Source: Mesostigma viride (lineage: Eukaryota; Streptophyta; Mesostigmatophyceae; Mesostigmatales; Mesostigmataceae). From it: 62,000 nucleotides of DNA. Below, in pieces: positions 9,311 to 18,974 of the stretch. The position numbers and the translations under genes were made by a program. Every line of letters starts with the position of its first letter. The first letter of the stretch is position 1. The stretch covers positions 4,258,202 through 4,320,201 of the forward strand of contig RPFO01000022.1 of NCBI GenBank assembly GCA_009746045.1, in the 5' to 3' direction. Below the pieces are notes generated by a model. It had not been told where the DNA came from. It made no database searches and saw only the letters and a list, made by a program, of their open reading frames with translations.

Positions 9311-11186
9311 GCCTTGTCGTTGGCCTTGTCCTTGTCCTTGTCCTTGTCCTTGTCCTTGTCCTTGTCCTTGTCCTTGTCCTTGTCCTTGTCCTTGTCCTTG
9401 TCCTTGTCCTTGTCCTTGTCCTTGTCCTTGTCCTTGTCCTTGTCCTTGTCCTTGTCCTTGTCCTTGTCCTTGTCCTTGTCCTTGTCCTTGTCCTTGTCCT
9501 TGTCCTTGTCCTTGTCCTTGTCCTTGTCCTTGTCTTGTCCTTGTCCTTGTCCTTGTCCTTGTCCTTGTCCTTATCCTCGTCCTTGTCCTCGTCCTTGTCC
9601 TTGTCCTTGTCCTTGTGCTTGTCCTCGTCCTCGTCCTCGTCCTTGTCCTTGTCCTTGTCCTTGTCCTTGTCCTTGTCCTTGTCCTTGTCCTTGTCCTTGT
9701 CCTTGTCCTTGTCCTTGTCCTTGTCCTTGTCCTTGTCCTCGTCCTCGTGCTTGTCCTTGTCCTTGTCCTTGTCCTTGTCCTTGTCCTTGTCCTTGTCCTT
9801 GTCCTTGTCCTTGCCCTTGTCCTTGTCCTTGTCCTTGTCCTTGTCCTTGTCCTTGTCCTTGTCCTTGTCCTTGTCCTTGTCCTTGTCCTTGTCCTTGTCC
9901 TTGTCCTTGTCCTTGTCCTTGTCCTTGTCCTTGTCCTTGTCCTTGTCCTTGTCCTTGTCCTTGTCCTTGTCCTTGTCCTTGTCCTTGTCCTTGTCCTTGT
10001 CCTTGTCCTTGTCCTTGTCCTTGTCCTTGTCCTTGTCCTTGTCCTTGTCCTTGTCCTTGTCCTTGTCCTTGTCCTTGTCCTTGTCCTTGTCCTTGTCCTT
10101 GTCCTTGTCCTTGTCCTTGTCCTTGTCCTTGTCCTTGTCCTTGTCCTTGTCCTTGTCCTTGTCCTTGTCCTTGTCCTTGTCCTTGTCCTTGTCCTTGTCC
10201 TTGTCCTTGTCCTTGTCCTTGTCCTTGTCCTTGTCCTTGTCCTTGTCCTTGTCCTTGTCCTTGTCCTTGTCCTTGTCCTTGTCCTTGTCCTTGTCCTTGT
10301 CCTTGTCCTTGTCCTTGTCCTTGTCCTTGTCCTTGTCCTTGTCCTTGTCCTTGTCCTTGTCCTTGTGCCAGCACTTGTCCTTGTCCTTGTCCTTGTCCTT
10401 GTCCTTGTCCTTGTCCTTGTCCTTGTCCTTGTCCTTGTCCTTGTCCTTGTCCTTGTCCTTGTCCTTGTCCTTGTCCTTGTCCTTATCCTCGTCCTTGTCC
10501 TCGTCCTTGTCCTTGTCCTTGTCCTTGTCCTTGTCCTTGTCCTTGTCCTTGTCCTTGTGCCAGCACGTTGTCCTTGTCCTTGTCCTTGTCCTTGTCCTTG
10601 TCCTTGTCCTTGTCCTTGTCCTTGTCCTTGTCCTTGTCCTTGTCCTTGTCCTTGTCCTTGTCCTTGTCCTTGTCCTTGTCCTTGTCCTTGTCCTTGTCCT
10701 TGTCCTTGTCATTGTCCTCGTCCTTGTCCTCGTCCGTCCTTGTCCTTGTCCTTGTCCTTGTCCTTGTCCTTGTCCTTGTCCTTGTCCTTGTCCTTGTCCT
10801 TGTCCTTGTCCTTGTCCTTGTCCTTGTCCTTGTCCTTGTGCCAGCACGTTGTCCTTGTCCTTGTCCTTGTCCTTGTCCTTGTCCTTGTCCTCGTCCTCGT
10901 CCTCGTCCTTGTCCTTGTCCTTGTCCTTGTCCTTGTCCTTGTCCTTGTCCTTGTCCTTGTCCTTGTCCTTGTCCTTGTCCTTGTCCTTGTCCTTGTCCTT
11001 GTCCTTGTCCTTGTCCTTGTCCTTGTCCTTGTCCTTGTCCTTGTCCTTGTCCTCGTCCTCGTCCTTGTCCTTGTCCTTGTCCTTGTCCTTGTCCTTGTCC
11101 TTGTCCTTGTCCTTGTCCTTGTCCTTGTCCTTGTCCTTGTCCTTGTCCTCGTCCTCGTCCTCGTCCTTGTCCTTGTCCTTGTCCTT

Positions 11187-11218
<32 letters not shown>

Positions 11219-14200
11219 CTTGTCGTTGCCTTGTCCTTGTCCTTGTCCTTGTCCTTGTCCTTGTCCTTGTCCTTGTCCTTGTCCTTGTCCTTGTCCTTGT
11301 CCTTGTCCTTGTCCTTGTCCTTGTCCTTGTCCTTGTCCTTGTCCTTGTCCTTGTCCTTGTCCTTGTCCTTGTCCTTGTCCTTGTCCTTGTCCTTGTCCTT
11401 GTCCTTGTCCTTGTCCTTGTCCTTGTCCTTGTCCTTGTCCTTGTCCTTGTCCTTGTCCTCGTCCTTGTCCTGTCCTTGTCCTTGTCCTTGTCCTTGTCCT
11501 TGTGCTTGTCCTCGTCCTCGTCCTCGTCCTCGTCCTTGTCCTTGTCCTTGTCCTTGTCCTCGTCCTCGTCCTTGTCCTTGTCCTTGTCCTTGTCCTTGTC
11601 CTTGTCCTTGTCCTCGTCCTCGTCCTCGTCTTGTCCTTGTCCTTGTCCTTGTCCTTGTCCTTGTCCTTGTCCTTGTCCTTGTCCTTGTCCTTGTCCTTGT
11701 CCTTGTCCTTGTCCTTGTCCTTGTCCTTGTCCTTGTCCTTGTCCTTGTCCTTGTCCTTGTCCTTGTCCTTGTCCTTGTCCTTGTCCTTGTCCTTGTCCTT
11801 GTCCTTGTCCTTGTCCTTGTCCTTGTCCTTGTCCTTGTCCTTGTCCTTGTCCTTGTCCTTGTCCTTGTCCTTGTCCTTGTCCTTGTCCTTGTCCTTGTCC
11901 TTGTCCTTGTCCTTGTCCTTGTCCTTGTCCTTGTCCTTGTCCTTGTCCTTGTCCTTGTCCTTGTCCTTGTCCTTGTCCTTGTCCTTGTCCTTGTCCTTGT
12001 GCCAGCACCTTGTCCTTGTCCTTGTCCTTGTGCCAGCACTTGTCCTTGTCCTTGTCCTTGTCCTTGTCCTTGTCCTTGTCCTTGTCCTTGTCCTTGTCCT
12101 TGTCCTTGTCCTTGTCCTTGTCCTTGTCCTTGTCCTTGTCCTTGTCCTTGTCCTTGTCCTTGTCCTTGTCCTTGTCCTTGTCCTGTCCTTGTCCTTGTCC
12201 TTGTCCTTGTCCTTGTCCTTGTCCTTGTCCTTGTCCTTGTCCTTGTCCTTGTCCTTGTCCTTGTCCTTGTCCTTGTCCTTGTCCTTGTCCTTGTCCTTGT
12301 CCTTGTCCTTGTCCTTGTCCTTGTCCTTGTCCTTGTCCTTGTCCTTGTCCTTGTCCTTGTCCTTGTCCTTGTCCTTGTCCTTGTCCTTGTCCTTGTCCTT
12401 GTCCTTGTCCTTGTCCTTGTCCTTGTCCTTGTCCTTGTCCTTGTCCTTGTCCTTGTGCCAGCACTTGTCCTTGTCCTTGTCCTTGTCCTTGTCCTTGTCC
12501 TTGTCCTTGTCCTTGTCCTTGTCCTTGTCCTTGTCCTTGTCCTTGTCCTTGTCCTTGTCCTTGTCCTTGTCCTCGTCCTTGTCCTCGTCCTTGTCCTTGT
12601 CCTTGTCCTTGTCCTTGTCCTTGTCCTTGTCCTTGTCCTTGTGCCAGCACTTGTCCTTGTCCTTGTCCTTGTCCTTGTCCTTGTCCTTGTCCTTGTCCTT
12701 GTCCTTGTCCTTGTCCTTGTCCTTGTCCTTGTCCTTGTCCTTGTCCTTGTCCTTGTCCTTGTCCTTGTCCTTGTCCTTGTCCTTGTCCTTGTCTTGTCCT
12801 CGTCCTTGTCCTCGTCCTTGTCCTTGTCCTTGTCCTTGTCCTTGTCCTTGTCCTTGTCCTTGTCCTTGTCCTTGTCCTTGTCCTTGTCCTTGTCCTTGTC
12901 CTTGTCCTTGTCCTTGTGCCAGCACGTTGTCCTTGTCCTTGTCCTTGTCCTTGTCCTTGTCCTTGTCCTGTCCTCGTCCTCGTCCTTGTCCTTGTCCTTG
13001 TCCTTGTCCTTGTCCTTGTCCTTGTCCTTGTCCTTGTCCTTGTCCTTGTCCTTGTCCTTGTCCTTGTCCTTGTCCTTGTCCTTGTCCTTGTCCTTGTCCT
13101 TGTCCTTGTCCTTGTCCTTGTCCTCGTCCTCGTCCTCGTCCTTGTCCTTGTCCTTGTCCTTGTCCTTGTCCTTGTCCTTGTCCTTGTCCTTGTCCTTGTC
13201 CTTGTCCTTGTCCTTGTCCTTGTCCTTGTCCTCGTCCTTGTCCTTGTCCTTGTCCTTGTCCTTGTCCTTGTCCTGTCCTCGTCCTCGTCCTCGTCCTTGT
13301 CGTTGTCCTTGTCCTTGTCCTTGTCCTTGTCCTTGTCCTTGTCCTTGTCCTTGTCCTTGTCCTTGTCCTTGTCCTTGTCCTTGTCCTTGTCCTTGTCCTT
13401 GTCCTTGTCCTTGTCCTTGTCCTTGTCCTTGTCCTTGTCCTTGTCCTTGTCCTTGTCCTTGTCCTTGTCCTTGTCCTTGTCCTTGTCCTTGTCCTTGTCC
13501 TTGTCCTTGTCCTTGTCCTTGTCCTTGTCCTTGTCCTTGTCCTTGTCCTTGTCCTTGTCCTTGTCCTTGTCCTTGTCCTGTCCTTGTCCTCGTCCTTGTC
13601 CTTGTCCTTGTCCTTGTCCTTGTCCTCGTCCTCGTCCTCGTCCTTGTCCTTGTCCTTGTCCTTGTCCTTGTCCTTGTCCTTGTCCTTGTCCTTGTCCTTG
13701 TCCTTGTCCTTGTCCTTGTCCTTGTCCTTGTCCTTGTCCTTGTCCTTGTCCTTGTCCTTGTCCTCGTCCTCGTCCTTGTCCTTGTCCTTGTCCTTGTCCT
13801 TGTCCTTGTCCTTGTCCTTGTCCTTGTCCTTGTCCTTGTCCTTGTCCTTGTCCTTGTCCTTGTCCTTGTCCTTGTCCTTGTCCTTGTCCTTGTCCTTGTC
13901 CTTGTCCTTGTCCTTGTCCTTGTCCTTGTCCTTGTCCTTGTCCTTGTCCTTGTCCTTGTCCTTGTCCTTGTCCTTGTCCTTGTCCTTGTCCTTGTCCTTG
14001 TCCTTGTCCTTGTCCTTGTCCTTGTCCTTGTCCTTGTCCTTGTCCTTGTCCTTGTCCTTGTCCTTGTCCTTGTCCTTGTCCTTGTCCTTGTCCTTGTCCT
14101 TGTCCTTGTCCTTGTCCTTGTCCTTGTCCTTGTCCTTGTCCTTGTCCTTGTCCTTGTCCTTGTCCTTGTCCTTGTCCTTGTCCTTGTCCTTGTCCTTGTC

Positions 14201-15174
14201 CTTGTCCTTGTCCTTGTCCTTGTCCTTGTCCTTGTCCTTGTCCTTGTCCTTGTCCTTGTCCTTGTCCTTGTCCTTGTCCTTGTCCTTGTCCTTGTCCTTG
14301 TCCTTGTCCTTGTCCTTGTCCTTGTCCTTGTCCTTGTCCTTGTCCTTGTCCTTGTCCTTGTCCTTGTCCTTGTCCTTGTCCTTGTGCCAGCACTTGTCCT
14401 TGTCCTTGTCCTTGTCCTTGTCCTTGTCCTTGTCCTTGTCCTTGTCCTTGTCCTTGTCCTTGTCCTTGTCCTTGTCCTTGTCCTTGTCCTTGTCCTCGTC
14501 CTTGTCCTTGTCCTTGTCCTTGTCCTTGTCCTTGTCCTTGTCCTTGTCCTTGTCCTTGTCCTTGTCCTTGTGCCAGCACTTGTCCTTGTCCTTGTCCTTG
14601 TCCTTGTCCTTGTCCTTGTCCTTGTCCTTGTCCTTGTCCTTGTCCTTGTCCTTGTCCTTGTCCTTGTCCTTGTCCTTGTCCTTGTCCTTGTCCTTGTCCT
14701 TGTCCTTGTCCTTGTCCTCGTCCTTGTCCTGTCCTTGTCCTTGTCCTTGTCCTTGTCCTTGTCCTTGTCCTTGTCCTTGTCCTTGTCCTTGTCCTTGTCC
14801 TTGTCCTTGTCCTTGTCCTTGTGCCAGCACTTGTCCTTGTCCTTGTCCTTGTCCTTGTCCTTGTCCTTGTCCTCGTCCTCGTCCTCGTCCTTGTCCTTGT
14901 CCTTGTCCTTGTCCTTGTCCTTGTCCTTGTCCTTGTCCTTGTCCTTGTCCTTGTCCTTGCCCTTGTCCTTGTCCTTGTCCTTGTCCTTGTCCTTGTCCTT
15001 GTCCTTGTCCTTGTCCTTGTCCTTGTCCTTGTCCTCGTCCTCGTCCTCGTCCTTGTCCTTGTCCTTGTCCTTGTCCTTGTCCTTGTCCTTGCCCTTGTCC
15101 TTGTCCTTGTCCTTGTCCTTGTCCTTGTCCTTGTCCTCGTCCTCGTCCTCGTCCTTGTCCTTGTCCTTGTCCTT

Positions 15175-15205
<31 letters not shown>

Positions 15206-16570
15206 GCCTTGTCGTTGGCCTTGTCCTTGTCCTTGTCCTTGTCCTTGTCCTTGTCCTTGTCCTTGTCCTTGTCCTTGTCCTTGTCCTTGTCCTTGTCCTT
15301 GTCCTTGTCCTTGTCCTTGTCCTTGTCCTTGTCCTTGTCCTTGTCCTTGTCCTTGTCCTTGTCCTTGTCCTTGTCCTTGTCCTTGTCCTTGTCCTTGTCC
15401 TTGTCCTTGTCCTTGTCCTTGTCCTCGTCCTTGTCCTCGTCCTTGTCCTTGTCCTTGTCCTTGTCCTTGTCCTCGTCCTCGTCCTCGTCCTTGTCCTTGT
15501 CCTTGTCCTTGTCCTTGTCCTCGTCCTCGTCCTTGTCCTTGTCCTTGTCCTTGTCCTTGTCCTTGTCCTTGTCCTCGTCCTCGTCCTCGTGCTTGTCCTT
15601 GTCCTTGTCCTTGTCCTTGTCCTTGTCCTTGTCCTTGTCCTTGTCCTTGTCCTTGTCCTTGTCCTTGTCCTTGTCCTTGTCCTTGTCCTTGTCCTTGTCC
15701 TTGTCCTTGTCCTTGTCCTTGTCCTTGTCCTTGTCCTTGTCCTTGTCCTTGTCCTTGTCCTTGTCCTTGTCCTTGTCCTTGTCCTTGTCCTTGTCCTTGT
15801 CCTTGTCCTTGTCCTTGTCCTTGTCCTTGTCCTTGTCCTTGTCCTTGTCCTTGTCCTTGTCCTTGTCCTTGTCCTTGTCCTTGTCCTTGTCCTCGTCCTC
15901 GTCCTCGTCCTTGTCCTTGTCCTTGTCCTTGTCCTTGTCCTTGTCCTTGTCCTTGTCCTTGTCCTTGTCCTTGTCCTTGTCCTTGTCCTTGTCCTTGTCC
16001 TTGCCCTTGTCCTTGTGCCAGCACCTTGTCCTTGTCCTTGTCCTTGTGCCAGCACCTTGTCCTTGTCCTTGTCCTTGTCCTTGTCCTTGTCCTTGTCCTT
16101 GTCCTTGTCCTTGTCCTTGTCCTTGTCCTTGTCCTTGTCCTTGTCCTTGTCCTTGTCCTTGTCCTTGTCCTTGTCCTTGTCCTTGTCCTTGTCCTTGTCC
16201 TTGTCCTTGTCCTTGTCCTTGTCCTTGTCCTTGTCCTTGTCCTTGTCCTTGTCCTTGTCCTTGTCCTTGTCCTTGTCCTTGTCCTTGTCCTTGTGCCAGC
16301 ACCTTGTCCTTGTCCTTGTCCTTGTGCCAGCACCTTGTCCTTGTCCTTGTCCTTGTCCTTGTCCTTGTCCTTGTCCAGCACTTGTCCTTGTCCTTGTCCT
16401 TGTCCTTGTCCTTGTCCTTGTCCTTGTCCTTGTCCTTGTCCTTGTCCTTGTCCTTGTCCTTGTCCTTGTCCTTGTCCTTGTCCTTGTCCTTGTCCTTGTC
16501 CTTGTCCTCGTCCTTGTCCTTGTCCTTGTCCTTGTCCTTGTCCTTGTCCTTGTCCTTGTCCTTGTCCTTT
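9007..16570. repeat. TCCTTG hexanucleotide array, main block (about 7.5 kb)
   Basis: Nearly uninterrupted (TCCTTG)n. Variant hexamers are tcctcg (often three or five in a row), ttgccc, cattg and cttatc, and decamer boxes gtgccagcac occur about 17 times. Long-range duplications are visible: the rare string tcggccttgtcgttggcc occurs near 9306 and 15203, and a shorter form (tcgccttgtcgttgcc) near 11214. The unit lacks stop codons in all six frames (Ser-Leu, Pro-Cys, Leu-Val; Gln-Gly, Lys-Asp, Arg-Thr), so enormous open frames of two-residue repeats arise here; I do not annotate them as genes. The array ends at tccttttcttgcttg, where the minisatellite begins. Confidence 0.98.
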
Positions 16571-17150
16571 TCTTGCTTGATTTTCTTGCGCCAACGGCCG
16601 TTGGAACCTGGAAAATAGGGTGTGATTTTTCTTGCGCCAACGGCCGTTGGAACCTGTAAATTAGGGTGTGATTTTCATGCGCCAACGGCCGTTGGAACCT
16701 GTAAATTAGGGTGTGATTTTCATGCGCCAACGGCCGTTGGAACCTGGAAATTAGGGTGTTATTTTCTGTCGCCAACGGCCGTTGGAACATGGAAATGAAG
16801 GTGTCATTTTTCTCGCGCCAACGGCCGTTGGAACCTGCATGGAAATTAGGGTGTGATTTTTCTTGCGCCAACGGCCGTTGGAACCTGGAAAATAGGATGT
16901 GATTTTTCTTGCGCCAACGGCCGTTGGAACCTGGAAATTAGGGTGTCATTTTTCTCGCGCCAACGGCTGTTGGAACCTGGAAATTAGGGTGTGATTTTTC
17001 TGTCGCCAACGGCCGTTGGAACCTGGAAATTAGGGTGTGATTTTCATGCGCCAACGGCCGTTGGAACCTGGAAATTAGGGTGTGATTTTCATGCGCCAAC
17101 GGCCGTTGGAACCTGTAAATTAGGGTGTTATTTTTCCGGCGACGGCCGTT
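16571..17150. repeat. 46-bp minisatellite with a 14-bp palindrome, block 1
   Basis: About 12 head-to-tail copies of a roughly 46-bp unit. Each contains the perfect palindrome ccaacggccgttgg followed by aacctggaaattagggtg and a T-rich spacer. The remnant gattttcttgcgcca at 1217-1231 shows the same unit on the far side of the hexanucleotide array, so the array grew, or was inserted, inside this minisatellite. Confidence 0.93.
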
Positions 17151-17202
17151 GGAACATAGTACTGACCTTCCGGCTATCTGTATGTTTTTTGCATGTGATC
17201 AG

Positions 17203-18357
17203 GGGCGTCCGTCCAGGCCGAGATCGGACGAAGAGCGGAGGAGGTTGGCTTACAAGGTTGAACATGGGTGTGCGGAAAGGCATCTCACAACATTTTTTGA
17301 GGAATGGCGCCAACGAGCACCGGGCACCGACTTATGGTCGGTGATTGTGAAGACCTTTGAGAGGAAGGGGCTGCTGACGACACGTGCTGGAAATGCGAAG
17401 CCCAGCATTTTGGACTCCTGGGAGCCAGCGCCGTCCTCTCAAGTGCACGACAAGAATCTAACTGACACCATACAGGCGGCGTTTCATCTGCGGCAGAAGA
17501 TACGCCTAGTTCCAGACGATGTCGACATCGTGGGGGGGTCCGCGATTGCGACTCAAGTACGGGCCCCCACGGAGAACTTGTGCCAACTCCCGGAACTCAT
17601 GCGGCATCGGACGGTGACGGTGCGGAATTGTAGGGGGCTCGCGCCGTGGTTCGTGGGGGCCGGCACAAGTCTGACAAAAGCAAAATGTGCCGTGCCGATC
17701 TTCCGGTTTGCGTGGCAGGTGCTGGCAGACCGTGATCCAGGTCTCTACAATTTATGGGTGCAGAGGAGTGAAAAGGTTCCTTACCACATTAAAATACTGA
17801 CGGGGGACGACAGTGACCGTGCCGTGCAGAGGTTCGGATACTATCGTTCGCCAACGGCCGAGGAAGCCATGTCCATTCTCCGGACGGACTCCCTGAAGGA
17901 CATGGCGGCCGCTTGCTCAGACGAGTTGATCACCATGGAGTTGGATCCGTCCGAGTGGTCAAATGAATCTGAGCGTGAGGCAGTAGTTGACCTGACGAAA
18001 TCCGCGCTGGGGAGCTTGAACATCTCGGACCATGCCGGCCTTAAGGGTAAATTTCCAGACCAGACGCCTTGCGTGTTTGTGCAGTTTGCCGTGCTGGACG
18101 GCAACCACTACACACAGATGTTGAAGTCCGTGATTTTCGAGGGCTCTGACGAGCAAGTGAGTACTGCGATAGCTGGCGAGATTGCGGGTAAACAAAAGGG
18201 CAAGTTCGTGGAGACAACCGACGAGGCGTTTGATTTGTGGAGGGGGTTGGTGAGGGACGCGGAGAAGTTCAAGTACACCAATCTGGACGTGCTCAAGGGC
18301 TGGGAGGTGGAGGGGGAAGCACTGATCCCGCCCATGAAGGACATGCGGACGCAAAAG
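17203..18357 (+). CDS. Exon 'B' of the unknown multi-exon gene (385 codons)
   Basis: The open frame begins after the acceptor tgtgatcag in phase 0 (GRPSRPRSDEERRR) and stays open through the donor gcaaaag/gtaaat at 18358, also phase 0. Without splicing it would end at TAG 18397-18399. The sequence is rich in ordinary globular signatures (HLTTFFEEW, FRFAWQVLADRDPGLYNLW, CVFVQFAVLDGNHYTQM) with no repeats and balanced composition, so it is very probably a real protein. I do not recognise the family: no zinc finger, kinase, helicase or transposase motif is visible. Intronic minisatellite lies on both sides. Confidence 0.7.
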
Positions 18358-18399
18358 GTAAATATAACGGATCGGGTGTGGGAACGTTTTAGGCACTAG

Positions 18400-18870
18400 A
18401 TGTTATTTTTCTTGCGCCAACGGCCGTTGGAACCTGGAAATTAGGGTGTGATTTTTCTTGCGCCAACGGCCGTTGGAACCTGGAAATTAGTGTGTGATTT
18501 TTCTTGCGCCAACGGCCGTTGGAACCTGGAAATTAGGGTGTCATTTTTCCTGCGCCAACGGCCGTTGGAACCTGGAAATTTGGTTGATATTTTTCTTGCG
18601 CCAACGGCCGTTGGAACCTGGAAATTCGGTCGACATTTTTCTTGCGCCAACGGCCGTTGGAGCCTGGAAATTAGGGTGTGATTTTTCTTGCGCCAACGGC
18701 CGTTGGAACCTGGAAATTAGTGTGTGATTTTTCTTGCGCCAACGGCCGTTGGAACCTGGAAATTAGGGTGTGATTTTTCTTGCGCCAACGGCCGTTGGAA
18801 CCTGGAAATTAGGGTGTGATTTTTCTTGCGCCAACGGCCGTTGGAAACTGGAAATTAGGGTGTGATTTTT
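18400..18870. repeat. 46-bp minisatellite, block 2 (in the following intron)
   Basis: About 10 copies of the same ccaacggccgttgg-containing unit as 16571-17150, with a few single-base differences, ending in a diverged copy (ttcgggaacggccgatc) at about 18872. Confidence 0.93.
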
Positions 18871-18974
18871 GTTCGGGAACGGCCGATCTTCCAAAGTGTA
18901 AGGACAAAATGTCAGGTCGTGTGTTGTATGACCGTTTTTTGTCTCAAACACTGATTCACATTTCATGCATGCAG

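Larger units (their letters stand above)
1194..17202 (+). other. Proposed 16-kb intron housing the hexanucleotide array and two LTR elements
   Basis: The donor is gtaggtg at 1194 and the acceptor is tgtgatcag ending at 17202; both neighbouring exons are in phase 0. Within 30 bp of the donor comes a fragment of the 46-bp minisatellite unit (gattttcttgcgcca), then the TCCTTG array. The minisatellite proper (16571-17150) lies just before the acceptor. The assignment is an inference from splice signals and phase, not from transcripts. Confidence 0.4.

Noticed and set aside
1232-16570. Interstitial telomere
   Set aside because: TCCTTG/CAAGGA is not a TTAGGG- or TTTAGGG-type unit and lacks a GGG or longer run.
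8892-16871. Frames of 2000-2700 codons on both strands over the hexanucleotide array
   Set aside because: They consist only of dipeptide repeats because the hexamer has no stop in any frame. No ATG context, domain, codon bias or splice structure supports a gene.
16571-18870. CRISPR-like array suggested by regular palindromic repeats
   Set aside because: The units are head-to-tail with no unique spacers, there are no cas genes, and the window is eukaryotic. It is a minisatellite.
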